Shown here piece by piece: positions 16,401 through 29,345 of a DNA stretch of 64,000 bases; the first letter of the stretch is position 1; every line of letters starts with the position of its first letter. The notes beneath the pieces were generated by a model. The model made no database searches. It was not told the origin of the DNA and saw only the letters and a list, made by a program, of their open reading frames with translations. The stretch is from assembly GCF_030272615.1 (NCBI RefSeq), contig NW_026729344.1, positions 21,001 to 85,000 on the forward strand. Reading direction: 5' to 3'. Made by a program: the position numbers and the translations under genes. The stretch is from Cryptomeria japonica (taxonomy: Eukaryota; Streptophyta; Pinopsida; Cupressales; Cupressaceae).

Positions 16401-19400
16401 GGGCCTCGGAAGAGCCAATGCGAGAAACCCCACCAAACGCTCCGACAAAAAAAGAGGCGGCGCTCCAATAACCCCGCTTCGGAGCGCAGCCGGGGCAAAC
16501 CCAGCCAAGGTGCCCACCCCGACGAAGGTGCACGCGAGGTGCGCACCCGGGGCAAACCGGGCTCCGACAACGTGCACGCAGCACCTTGGAGCACACTTCG
16601 AAGCACTCCCGGGTGCCCACCGGCGTTGCGCACCGTGGTGGGCAGCGAGGTGCGCACCTTTGATGCGCTGCCTTCACTAATTTCCAGAAAAAGGCAAAAA
16701 AAAATGAGATTTTAAAATTTCCGTTTTGAAAGATAGTGAAAAAAAAGGAACGCGGGTGCCATCTTGAGCCCGCCCTGGTGCGCAGCCCAGGCAAGGCATG
16801 CGCACCAAGGTGCCCACCCGAGGTGCACACCCGGGGCAAACCGGGCTCCGACTTCGTGCAGGCCGCACCTTGGAGCACACTTCGGAGCGCTCCTTGGTGC
16901 GCACCATGGTGCCCACCAGGGCGCGCAACCCAGCCAAGGTCTGCACACTAAGGTGCCCACCCCGGCGAAGGTGCACGCGAGGTGCGCACCCGGGGCAAAC
17001 CGGGCTCCGACTTCGTGCACGCCATGGTGCCCACCGCGGCGAAGGTGCACGCGAGGTGCGCACCCGGGGCAAACCGGGCTCCGACTTCGTGCACGCCGCA
17101 CCTTGGAGCACACTTCGGAGCGCTCCTTGGTGCGCACCATGGTGCCCACCAGGGCGCGCAACCCAGCCAAGGTGTGCGCACCAAGGTGCACGCGAGGTGC
17201 GCACCCGGGGCAAACCGGGGTCCGACTTCGTGCACGCCGCACCTTGGAGCACACATCGGAGCGCTCCCAGGTTCGCACCAGCGTTGCGCACCTTTGATGC
17301 GCTGCCTTCACTAATTTCCAGAAAAGGCAAAAAAAAACGATATTTTAAAATTTCCGTTCTGAAAGATAGTGAAAAAAACGGAACGCGGGTGCCATCTTGA
17401 GCCCTTCCTGGTGCGCAGCCCAGGCAAGTTGTGCGCACCAAGGTGCCCACCCTGGCGGAGGTGCGCGCCCGGGGCAAACCGGGCTCCGACTTCGTGCACT
17501 GCATGGTGCCCACCAAGGCGCGCAACCCAGCCAAGGTGCCCACCGCAGCGAAGGTGCACGCGAGGTGCACACCCGGGGCAAACCGGGCTCCGACTTCGTG
17601 CACGCCGCACCTTGGAGCACACTTCAGAGCGCTCCTTGGTGCGCACCAGGGCGCGCAACCCAGCCGAGGTGCCCACCCCGGCGAAGGTGCACGCGAGGTG
17701 CGCACCCGGGGCAAACCGGGCTCCGACTTCGTGCACGCCATGGTGCCCACCGCGGCGAAGGTGCGCACCCGGGGCAAACCGGGCTCCGACTTCGTGCACG
17801 CCGCACCTTGGAGCACACTTCGGAGCGCTCCTTGGTGCGCACCATGGTGCCCACCAGGCCGCGCAACCCAGCCAAGGTGTGCGCACCAAGGTGCACGCGA
17901 GGTGCGCACCCGGGGCAAACCGGGGTCCGACTTCGTGCACGCCGCACCTTGGAGCACACATCGGGGCGCTCCCGGGTTCGCACCGGCGTTGCGCACCGTG
18001 GTGGGCACCTCGGAGCACACCAAGGTGGGCAGCGAGGTGCGCACCTTTGATGCGATGCCTTCACTAATTTCCATAAAAGGCAAAAAAAAAACGAGATTTT
18101 AAAATTTCCGTTTTGAAAGATAGTGAGAAAAAGGGAATGCTGGTGCCATCTTGAGCCCGCCCTGGTGCGCAGCCCAGCCAAGGTTTGCGCACCAAGGTGC
18201 CCACCCTGGCGAAGGTGCGCGCCCGGGCAATTAACCCAACTTCCAACTTCGCGCGCGCCAGGGTGGGAGCGCACCCAACAACCGGGCCTGGGAAGAGCCA
18301 ATGCGAGAAACCCCACCAAACTCTCTGACAAAAAAAGAGGGGGCGCTCCAGTAACCCCGCTTCGGAGCGCACCCTGGGCAAACCCAGCCAAGGTGCCCAC
18401 CCCGGCCAAGGTGCAGGCGAGGTGCGCACCCGGGGCAAACCGGGCTCCGACAACGTGCACGCCGCACCTTGGAGCACACTTCGTAGCGCTCCCGGGTGCG
18501 CACCTCAGAGCACACCAAGGTGGGCAGCGAGGTGCGCACCTTTGATGCGCTGCCTTCACTAATTTCCAGAAAAGGCAAAAAAAAAAGGAGATTTTAAAAT
18601 TTCCGTTTTGAAAGATAGTGAAAAAAACGGAACGCGCGTGCCATCTTGAGCCCGCCCTGGTGCGCAGCCCAGGTAAGGTGCCACCCTGGCAAAGGTGCGC
18701 ACCCGGGCAATTAACCCTACTTCCGACTTCGTGCGCGCCAGGGTGGCAACCGGGCCTCGGAAGAGCCAATGCGAGAAACCCCACCAAACGCTCCGACAAA
18801 AAAAGAGGCGGCGCTCCAATAACCCCGCTTCGGAGCGCAGCCGGGGCAAACCAAGCCAAGGTGCCCACCCCGACGAAGGTGCACGCGAGGTGCGCACCCG
18901 GGGCAAACCGGGCTCCGACAACGTGCACGCAGCACCTTGGAGCACACTTCGAAGCACTCCCGGGTGCCCACCGGCGTTGCGCACCGTGGTGGGCAGCGAG
19001 GTGCGCACCTTTGATGCGCTGCCTTCACTAATTTCCAGAAAAAGGCAAAAAAAAATGAGATTTTAAAATTTCCGTTTTGAAAGATAGTGAAAAAAAAGGA
19101 ACGCGGGTGCCATCTTGAGCCCGCCCTGGTGCGCAGCCCAGGCAAGGCATGCGCACCAAGGTGCCCACCCGAGGTGCACACCCGGGGCAAACCGGGCTCC
19201 GACTTCGTGCAGGCCGCACCTTGGAGCACACTTCGGAGCGCTCCTTGGTGCGCACCATGGTGCCCACCAGGGCGCACCCGAGGCAAACCGGGCTCCGACT
19301 TCGTGCACGCCGCACCTTGGAGCACACATCGGAGCGCTCCCAGGTTCGCACCAGCGTTGCGCACCTTTGATGCGCTGCCTTCACTAATTTCCAGAAAAGG

Positions 19401-20050
19401 CAAAAAAAAACGATATTTTAAAATTTCCGTTCTGAAAGATAGTGAAAAAAACGGAACGCGGGTGCCATCTTGAGCCCTTCCTGATGCGCAGCCCAGGCAA
19501 GTTGTGCGCACCAAGGTGCCCACCCTGGCGGAGGTGCGCGCCCGGGGCAAACCGGGCTCCGACTTCGTGCACTGCATGGTGCCCACCAAGGCGCGCAACC
19601 CAGCCAAGGTGCCCACCGCAGCGAAGGTGCACGCGAGGTGCGCACCCGAGGTGCACACCCGGGGCAAACCGGGCTCCGACTTCGTGCACGCCGCACCTTG
19701 GAGCACACTTCAGAGCGCTCCTTGGTACGCACCAGGGCGCGCAACCCAGCCAAGGTGCTCACCTCGGCGAAGGTGCACGCGAGGTGCGCACCCGGGGCAA
19801 ACCGGGCTCGGACTTCGTGCACGCCGCACCTTGGAGCACACATCGGAGCGCTCCCGGGTTCGCACCAGCATTGCGCACCTTTGATGCGCTGCCTTCACTA
19901 ATTTCCAGAAAAGGCAAAAAAAAGAAAAAAATGAGATTTTAAAATTTCCGTTTTGAAAGATAGTGAAAAAAACGGAACGCGGGTGCCATCTTGAGCCCGC
20001 CCTGGTGTGCAGCCCAGGCAAGTTGTGCGCACCAAGGCACCCACCCTGGC

Positions 20051-20559
20051 CAAGGTGGGTCACGGGGTGGGTCCTAGGGTGGGTAACGGGGTGGGTACTA
20101 AGGTGCGTGCCAAGGTGGGTCATAGGGTGGGTGCCAAGGTGGGCACCAGGGTGGGTGTGCACCAACCCTAGCCAGGGTAGGTCACGGGGTGGTTGTCGGG
20201 GTGGGCGTCAAGGAGCCAAGGTGGGTGGCAAGTAGCCAAGTTGCGTGCCAAGGTGGGTGTCGGGGTGGGTGCCAAGGATCCAAGGTGGGTGCCAAGGAAC
20301 CAAGGTGGGTGTCTGGGTGGGTGCCGAGGTGGGAGCCAGGGTGGGTCCCAAGGTGAGTGCAAAGGTGGGTGCCAGGGTCAAGGTGAGTGCCAATGTGGGT
20401 TCCAAGGTGCCAGGGTCAGGGTGAGTGCCAATGTGGGTTCAAAGGTGCTAAGTTGGGTGCGAGGTTGGGTGCGAGGGTGGGTGGGTGCCAAGGTGTGCTA
20501 GGTGGAAGCCCGGGTGGGTCGGCATCCCATGGGTGTCGAGTTGGGTGCCTGATGGGTGC
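20051..20559. repeat. G-rich minisatellite, copy 3
   Basis: No difference from copy 1 was noticed. Quadruplex core at 20064-20095. Confidence 0.88.
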
Positions 20560-20575
20560 TTCTTGTCAAGTTTTA

Positions 20576-20894
20576 GTCGTCGGGACTCATTTCGAGCCTT
20601 AGAGGTCGTTTCTTGTCCGGTTGCCCTGTCTTCGACCTGGGAACCCAATTTTGGTCCTCGGGTCCCATTTTTTTTTGTCTCGCATCCCACTTTTGGCCTG
20701 TGGCCTTTTCGGGGTCGATTCTCGTTTTGGGCATCAGAGCATGTTTCTTCTCCTAAAACCCAATATTTGTTTATTAAGTCTCGGAACACATTTTTGTTCT
20801 CGTGGACCCATCATGGGTCTTGGAACGCATTTGTGGTCCTTGGGTCCCATTTTGCATCCCGAAACTTGTGTTTTGGTGCTTGATCCCTATTTTG
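20576..20894. repeat. T-rich ~19-20-bp minisatellite, copy 3
   Basis: Same as copy 1, upstream of 5S copy 3. Confidence 0.8.
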
Positions 20895-21291
20895 GGTGCC
20901 CACCTTGCACCAAGTGCGCACCCGGGGCAAACCGAGCGCCTTGGTGCACCGGGGCAAGATCGAGCGTGCACCCGAGGCGCCCCGAACATGCACCAAGGTG
21001 CACTCGGCCCACATGTGAGCGCAGGTCGTTGCGCCCGAGGTGGTGTGTGGGCACCGCGTTGCAGACGGGACACTGCACGCACACGACGCCCCCTCCAGGT
21101 GCACGCACGTAGGCCGGGCCGGGTGCACACCCGACGCCCTAGCAAGGTGCGCGCACCCGGGCAGGGCTCACACTTGGCGAACGGGGCGCACTTCGCGAGG
21201 GAGGGTGTGCACCTCGACGGGGGTGGGTGGCCGGGGTGGATTCGCACGTGGGTCGCGGTTTGCTAAGTACACACTGCGACAAGCTCATAAC

Positions 21292-21410
21292 GGGTGCGAT
21301 CATACCAGCGTTAGTGCACCGGATCCCATCAGAACTCCGCAGTTAAGCGCGCTTGGGCCGGAGTAGTACTGGGATGGGTGACCTCCCGGGAAGTCCCGGT
21401 GTTGCACCCT
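21292..21410 (+). rRNA. 5S ribosomal RNA gene, copy 3
   Basis: Identical to copy 1 over 119 nt, including the internal control region and both helix I strands. The spacer to copy 2 is 7,804 bp. The closest private change is at 19764, about 1.5 kb upstream. Confidence 0.98.
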
Positions 21411-21422
21411 TTTTTAGTTTTT
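21410..21422 (+). terminator. Pol III terminator, copy 3
   Basis: T6-AG-T5 directly after 5S copy 3. Confidence 0.92.
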
Positions 21423-24400
21423 CGCCGGGCGTCGCAATGCTATTTGAATAAACCTTTTGCCCGTTTGCGTTCTCGTCGGGGCCGGGCCGGGCCGGGGTGC
21501 GCTGCCCGCACTACCGCGCGCGCGGGGGCGACACCGAGCGCGCACCCGAGGCGCCCCGAGCACACAGGCCACGGTGCAACCCGGGCGTTGTGCGCGCACC
21601 CCGGTGCGCCCGAGGTGCTGCGCGCGCACCCAGGTGAAATCGGTGTGCACCTCGGCCAGTGCGCGCTCGGTCGAGTCGCGCACGTTGGCCAAGGTGCACG
21701 GTGATGTTTCTTACTCTAAGGTTCCGCACCAGACGCCCGGGACAGGTGAGCGAAGCTGGGCGGGGCCGGGTGCGCGGCCGGGGCAGGTGCACGCAGCTGG
21801 AGAGAGCTTTGGAGCACACTTCGGAGCGCACCAATGATGCGCTCCATTCAAAAGTTTCCTGAAAAGGCAAAAAAAGTTGAGATTATAGAATTTCCCACTT
21901 GAGAGATTGTAAAAAAAAAAAATTTAAAATGAAGGAAACGCGGGTGCCAAGGTGTGCGCAGCCCAGCCAAGGTGTGCGCACCAAGGCGCCCACCCTGGCG
22001 AAGGTGCACGCAAGGTGCGCACCCGAGGCAAACCGGACAATTAACCCAACTTTCGACTTCGCGCGCACCTTGGAGCGCACTTCGGAGCGCTCCTTGGTGC
22101 GCACCAATCTTGGGCACCTCGGAGTGCACCATGGCGCCCACCAAGGTGCGCACCCGGGGCAAACCGAGCTCCGACTTCGTGCGCACCTTGGAGCGCACGA
22201 AAGGTGCGCACCATGGCGCCCACCAAGGTGCGCAGCCCAGCCAAGGCGTGCGCATCAAGGTGCGCACCCTGGCGAAGGTGCGCACCCGGGGCAAACCGAG
22301 CTCCGACTTCGTGCGCACCTTGGAGCGCACAAAAGGTGCGCAACCCAGCCAAGGTGTGCGCACCCCGGTCAAACCGAGCTCCGAATCGTGCGCACCAGAG
22401 GTGCACGCCATCGTGCGCACCTTGGAGCACACTTCGGAGCCCTCCTTGGTGCGCGCCGATGTTGCGCACCTCGGAGCGCACCCGGGGAAAACAATGCAAT
22501 TAACCCGACTTTCGACTTCGTGGGCACCTCGGAGCGCTCTCGGGTTCGCACCTCGGAGCACACCGAGGTGCGCACCTTTGATGCGCTGCCTTCACCAATT
22601 TCCAGAAAAGGCAAGAAAACATTGAGAAGGTGTGCGCACCGAGGTGCCCACCCTGGCGAAGGTGCACGCGAGGTGCGCACCCGGGGCAAACCGGGCTCCG
22701 ACTTCGTGCACGCCGCACCTTGGAGCACACTTCGGAGCGCTCCTTGGTGCGCACCAGGGCGCGCAACCCAGCCGAGGTGCCCACCCCGGCGAAGGTGCAC
22801 GCGAGGTGCGCACCCGGGGCAAACCGGGCTCCGACTTCGTGCACGCCATGGTGCCCACCGCGGCGAAGGTGCACGCGAGGTGCGCACCCGGGGCAAACCG
22901 GGCTCCGACTTCGTGCACGCCGCACCTTGGAGCACACTTCGGAGCGCTCCTTGGTGCGCACCATGGTGCCCACCAGGGCGCGCAACCCCGCCGAAGGTGC
23001 ACGCGAGGTGCGCACCCGGGGCAAACCGGGCTCCGACTTCGTGCACGCCGCACCTTGGAGCACACTTCGGAGCGCTCCTTGGTGCGCACCATGGTGCCCA
23101 CCAGGGCGCGCAACCCCGCCGAAGGTGCACGCGAGGTGCGCACCCGGGGCAAACCGGGCTCCGACTTCGTGCACGCCATGGTGCGCACCGCGGCGAAGGT
23201 GCGCACCCGGGGCAAACCGGGCTCCGACTTCGTGCACGCCGCACCTTGGAGCACACTTCGGAGCGCTCCTTGGTGCGCACCAGGGCGCGCAACCCAGCCG
23301 AGGTGCCCACCCCGGCGAAGGTGCACGCGAGGTGCGTACCCGGGGCAAACCGGGCTCCGACTTCGTGCACGCCGCACCTTGGAGCACACTTCGGAGCGCT
23401 CCTTGGTGCGCACCATGGTGCCCACCAGGCCGCGCAACCCAGCCAAGGTGTGCGCACCAAGGTGCACGCGAGGTGCGCACCCGGGGCAAACCGGGGTCCG
23501 ACTTCGTGCACGCCGCACCTTGGAGCACACATCGGGGCGCTCCCGGGTTCGCACCGGCGTTGCGCACCGTGGTGGGCACCTCGGAGCACACCAAGGTGGG
23601 CAGCGAGGTGCGCACCTTTGATGCGATGCCTTCACTAATTTCCATAAAAGGCAAAAAAAAAACGAGATTTTAAAATTTCCGTTTTGAAAGATAGTGAGAA
23701 AAAGGGAATGCTGGTGCCATCTTGAGCCCGCCCTGGTGCGCAGCCCAGCCAAGGTGTGCGCACCAAGGTGCCCACCCTGGCGAAGGTGCGCGCCCGGGCA
23801 ATTAACCCAACTTCCAACTTCGCGCGCGCCAGGGTGGGAGCGCACCCAACAACCGGGCCTGGGAAGAGCCAATGCGAGAAACCCCACCAAACGCTCTGAC
23901 AAAAAAAGAGGGGGCGCTCCAGTAACCCCGCTTCGGAGCGCACCCTGGGCAAACCCAGCCAAGGTGCCCACCCCGGCCAAGGTGCAGGCGAGGTGCGCAC
24001 CCGGGGCAAACCGGGCTCCGACAACGTGCACGCCGCACCTTGGAGCACACTTCGTAGCGCTCCCGGGTGCGCACCTCAGAGCACACCAAGGTGGGCAGCG
24101 AGGTGCGCACCTTTGATGCGCTGCCTTCACTAATTTCCAGAAAAGGCAAAAAAAAAAGGAGATTTTAAAATTTCCGTTTTGAAAGATAGTGAAAAAAACG
24201 GAACGCGCGTGCCATCTTGAGCCCGCCCTGGTGCGCAGCCCAGGTAAGGTGCCCACCCTGGCAAAGGTGCGCACCCGGGCAATTAACCCTACTTCCGACT
24301 TCGTGCGCGCCAGGGTGGCAACCGGGCCTCGGAAGAGCCAATGCGAGAAACCCCACCAAACGCTCCGACAAAAAAAGAGGCGGCGCTCCAATAACCCCGC

Positions 24401-27400
24401 TTCGGAGCGCAGCCGGGGCAAACCCAGCCAAGGTGCCCACCCCGACGAAGGTGCACGCGAGGTGCGCACCCGGGGCAAACCGGGCTCCGACAACGTGCAC
24501 GCAGCACCTTGGAGCACACTTCGAAGCACTCCCGGGTGCCCACCGGCGTTGCGCACCGTGGTGGGCAGCGAGGTGCGCACCTTTGATGCGCTGCCTTCAC
24601 TAATTTCCAGAAAAAGGCAAAAAAAAATGAGATTTTAAAATTTCCGTTTTGAAAGATAGTGAAAAAAAAGGAACGCGGGTGCCATCTTGAGCCCGCCCTG
24701 GTGCGCAGCCCAGGCAAGGCATGCGCACCAAGGTGCCCACCCGAGGTGCACACCCGGGGCAAACCGGGCTCCGACTTCGTGCAGGCCGCACCTTGGAGCA
24801 CACTTCGGAGCGCTCCTTGGTGCGCACCATGGTGCCCACCAGGGCGCGCAACCCAGCCAAGGTCTGCACACTAAGGTGCCCACCCCGGCGAAGGTGCACG
24901 CGAGGTGCGCACCCGGGGCAAACCGGGCTCCGACTTCGTGCACGCCATGGTGCCCACCGCGGCGAAGGTGCACGCGAGGTGCGCACCCGGGGCAAACCGG
25001 GCTCCGACTTCGTGCACGCCGCACCTTGGAGCACACTTCGGAGCGCTCCTTGGTGCGCACCATGGTGCCCACCAGGGCGCGCAACCCAGCCAAGGTGTGC
25101 GCACCAAGGTGCACGCGAGGTGCGCACCCGGGGCAAACCGGGGTCCGACTTCGTGCACGCCGCACCTTGGAGCACACATCGGAGCGCTCCCAGGTTCGCA
25201 CCAGCGTTGCGCACCTTTGATGCGCTGCCTTCACTAATTTCCAGAAAAGGCAAAAAAAAACGATATTTTAAAATTTCCGTTCTGAAAGATAGTGAAAAAA
25301 ACGGAACGCGGGTGCCATCTTGAGCCCTTCCTGGTGCGCAGCCCAGGCAAGTTGTGCGCACCAAGGTGCCCACCCTGGCGGAGGTGCGCGCCCGGGGCAA
25401 ACCGGGCTCCGACTTCGTGCACTGCATGGTGCCCACCAAGGCGCGCAACCCAGCCAAGGTGCCCACCGCAGCGAAGGTGCACGCGAGGTGCACACCCGGG
25501 GCAAACCGGGCTCCGACTTCGTGCACGCCGCACCTTGGAGCACACTTCAGAGCGCTCCTTGGTGCGCACCAGGGCGCGCAACCCAGCCGAGGTGCCCACC
25601 CCGGCGAAGGTGCACGCGAGGTGCGCACCCGGGGCAAACCGGGCTCCGACTTCGTGCACGCCATGGTGCCCACCGCGGCGAAGGTGCGCACCCGGGGCAA
25701 ACCGGGCTCCGACTTCGTGCACGCCGCACCTTGGAGCACACTTCGGAGCGCTCCTTGGTGCGCACCATGGTGCCCACCAGGCCGCGCAACCCAGCCAAGG
25801 TGTGCGCACCAAGGTGCACGCGAGGTGCGCACCCGGGGCAAACCGGGGTCCGACTTCGTGCACGCCGCACCTTGGAGCACACATCGGGGCGCTCCCGGGT
25901 TCGCACCGGCGTTGCGCACCGTGGTGGGCACCTCGGAGCACACCAAGGTGGGCAGCGAGGTGCGCACCTTTGATGCGATGCCTTCACTAATTTCCATAAA
26001 AGGCAAAAAAAAAACGAGATTTTAAAATTTCCGTTTTGAAAGATAGTGAGAAAAAGGGAATGCTGGTGCCATCTTGAGCCCGCCCTGGTGCGCAGCCCAG
26101 CCAAGGTTTGCGCACCAAGGTGCCCACCCTGGCGAAGGTGCGCGCCCGGGCAATTAACCCAACTTCCAACTTCGCGCGCGCCAGGGTGGGAGCGCACCCA
26201 ACAACCGGGCCTGGGAAGAGCCAATGCGAGAAACCCCACCAAACTCTCTGACAAAAAAAGAGGGGGCGCTCCAGTAACCCCGCTTCGGAGCGCACCCTGG
26301 GCAAACCCAGCCAAGGTGCCCACCCCGGCCAAGGTGCAGGCGAGGTGCGCACCCGGGGCAAACCGGGCTCCGACAACGTGCACGCCGCACCTTGGAGCAC
26401 ACTTCGTAGCGCTCCCGGGTGCGCACCTCAGAGCACACCAAGGTGGGCAGCGAGGTGCGCACCTTTGATGCGCTGCCTTCACTAATTTCCAGAAAAGGCA
26501 AAAAAAAAAGGAGATTTTAAAATTTCCGTTTTGAAAGATAGTGAAAAAAACGGAACGCGCGTGCCATCTTGAGCCCGCCCTGGTGCGCAGCCCAGGTAAG
26601 GTGCCACCCTGGCAAAGGTGCGCACCCGGGCAATTAACCCTACTTCCGACTTCGTGCGCGCCAGGGTGGCAACCGGGCCTCGGAAGAGCCAATGCGAGAA
26701 ACCCCACCAAACGCTCCGACAAAAAAAGAGGCGGCGCTCCAATAACCCCGCTTCGGAGCGCAGCCGGGGCAAACCAAGCCAAGGTGCCCACCCCGACGAA
26801 GGTGCACGCGAGGTGCGCACCCGGGGCAAACCGGGCTCCGACAACGTGCACGCAGCACCTTGGAGCACACTTCGAAGCACTCCCGGGTGCCCACCGGCGT
26901 TGCGCACCGTGGTGGGCAGCGAGGTGCGCACCTTTGATGCGCTGCCTTCACTAATTTCCAGAAAAAGGCAAAAAAAAATGAGATTTTAAAATTTCCGTTT
27001 TGAAAGATAGTGAAAAAAAAGGAACGCGGGTGCCATCTTGAGCCCGCCCTGGTGCGCAGCCCAGGCAAGGCATGCGCACCAAGGTGCCCACCCGAGGTGC
27101 ACACCCGGGGCAAACCGGGCTCCGACTTCGTGCAGGCCGCACCTTGGAGCACACTTCGGAGCGCTCCTTGGTGCGCACCATGGTGCCCACCAGGGCGCAC
27201 CCGAGGCAAACCGGGCTCCGACTTCGTGCACGCCGCACCTTGGAGCACACATCGGAGCGCTCCCAGGTTCGCACCAGCGTTGCGCACCTTTGATGCGCTG
27301 CCTTCACTAATTTCCAGAAAAGGCAAAAAAAAACGATATTTTAAAATTTCCGTTCTGAAAGATAGTGAAAAAAACGGAACGCGGGTGCCATCTTGAGCCC

Positions 27401-27973
27401 TTCCTGATGCGCAGCCCAGGCAAGTTGTGCGCACCAAGGTGCCCACCCTGGCGGAGGTGCGCGCCCGGGGCAAACCGGGCTCCGACTTCGTGCACTGCAT
27501 GGTGCCCACCAAGGCGCGCAACCCAGCCAAGGTGCCCACCGCAGCGAAGGTGCACGCGAGGTGCGCACCCGAGGTGCACACCCGGGGCAAACCGGGCTCC
27601 GACTTCGTGCACGCCGCACCTTGGAGCACACTTCAGAGCGCTCCTTGGTACGCACCAGGGCGCGCAACCCAGCCAAGGTGCTCACCCCGGCGAAGGTGCA
27701 CGCGAGGTGCGCACCCGGGGCAAACCGGGCTCGGACTTCGTGCACGCCGCACCTTGGAGCACACATCGGAGCGCTCCCGGGTTCGCACCAGCATTGCGCA
27801 CCTTTGATGCGCTGCCTTCACTAATTTCCAGAAAAGGCAAAAAAAAGAAAAAAATGAGATTTTAAAATTTCCGTTTTGAAAGATAGTGAAAAAAACGGAA
27901 CGCGGGTGCCATCTTGAGCCCGCCCTGGTGTGCAGCCCAGGCAAGTTGTGCGCACCAAGGCACCCACCCTGGC

Positions 27974-28482
27974 CAAGGTGGGTCACGGGGTGGGTCCTAG
28001 GGTGGGTAACGGGGTGGGTACTAAGGTGCGTGCCAAGGTGGGTCATAGGGTGGGTGCCAAGGTGGGCACCAGGGTGGGTGTGCACCAACCCTAGCCAGGG
28101 TAGGTCACGGGGTGGTTGTCGGGGTGGGCGTCAAGGAGCCAAGGTGGGTGGCAAGTAGCCAAGTTGCGTGCCAAGGTGGGTGTCGGGGTGGGTGCCAAGG
28201 ATCCAAGGTGGGTGCCAAGGAACCAAGGTGGGTGTCTGGGTGGGTGCCGAGGTGGGAGCCAGGGTGGGTCCCAAGGTGAGTGCAAAGGTGGGTGCCAGGG
28301 TCAAGGTGAGTGCCAATGTGGGTTCCAAGGTGCCAGGGTCAGGGTGAGTGCCAATGTGGGTTCAAAGGTGCTAAGTTGGGTGCGAGGTTGGGTGCGAGGG
28401 TGGGTGGGTGCCAAGGTGTGCTAGGTGGAAGCCCGGGTGGGTCGGCATCCCATGGGTGTCGAGTTGGGTGCCTGATGGGTGC
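27974..28482. repeat. G-rich minisatellite, copy 4
   Basis: No difference from copy 1 was noticed. Quadruplex core at 27987-28018. Confidence 0.88.
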
Positions 28483-28498
28483 TTCTTGTCAAGTTTTA

Positions 28499-28817
28499 GT
28501 CGTCGGGACTCATTTCGAGCCTTAGAGGTCGTTTCTTGTCCGGTTGCCCTGTCTTCGACCTGGGAACCCAATTTTGGTCCTCGGGTCCCATTTTTTTTTG
28601 TCTCGCATCCCACTTTTGGCCTGTGGCCTTTTCGGGGTCGATTCTCGTTTTGGGCATCAGAGCATGTTTCTTCTCCTAAAACCCAATATTTGTTTATTAA
28701 GTCTCGGAACACATTTTTGTTCTCGTGGACCCATCATGGGTCTTGGAACGCATTTGTGGTCCTTGGGTCCCATTTTGCATCCCGAAACTTGTGTTTTGGT
28801 GCTTGATCCCTATTTTG
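28499..28817. repeat. T-rich ~19-20-bp minisatellite, copy 4
   Basis: Same as copy 1, upstream of 5S copy 4. Confidence 0.8.
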
Positions 28818-29214
28818 GGTGCCCACCTTGCACCAAGTGCGCACCCGGGGCAAACCGAGCGCCTTGGTGCACCGGGGCAAGATCGAGCGTGCACCCGAGG
28901 CGCCCCGAACATGCACCAAGGTGCACTCGGCCCACATGTGAGCGCAGGTCGTTGCGCCCGAGGTGGTGTGTGGGCACCGCGTTGCAGACGGGACACTGCA
29001 CGCACACGACGCCCCCTCCAGGTGCACGCACGTAGGCCGGGCCGGGTGCACACCCGACGCCCTAGCAAGGTGCGCGCACCCGGGCAGGGCTCACACTTGG
29101 CGAACGGGGCGCACTTCGCGAGGGAGGGTGTGCACCTCGACGGGGGTGGGTGGCCGGGGTGGATTCGCACGTGGGTCGCGGTTTGCTAAGTACACACTGC
29201 GACAAGCTCATAAC

Positions 29215-29333
29215 GGGTGCGATCATACCAGCGTTAGTGCACCGGATCCCATCAGAACTCCGCAGTTAAGCGCGCTTGGGCCGGAGTAGTACTGGGATGG
29301 GTGACCTCCCGGGAAGTCCCGGTGTTGCACCCT
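29215..29333 (+). rRNA. 5S ribosomal RNA gene, copy 4
   Basis: Identical to copy 1 over 119 nt. The spacer that follows is 7,805 bp rather than 7,804, because a G run 114 bp downstream of the gene (29447-29452) has six G instead of five. The terminator region is unchanged. Confidence 0.98.
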
Positions 29334-29345
29334 TTTTTAGTTTTT
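29333..29345 (+). terminator. Pol III terminator, copy 4
   Basis: T6-AG-T5 directly after 5S copy 4. The private extra G of this unit lies beyond it. Confidence 0.92.

Larger units (their letters stand above)
15847..23769 (+). repeat. 5S rDNA repeat unit 3 (7,923 bp)
   Basis: Carries T at 16949 (site 1103 allele T) and a private T at 19764, where the other units have C. Confidence 0.97.
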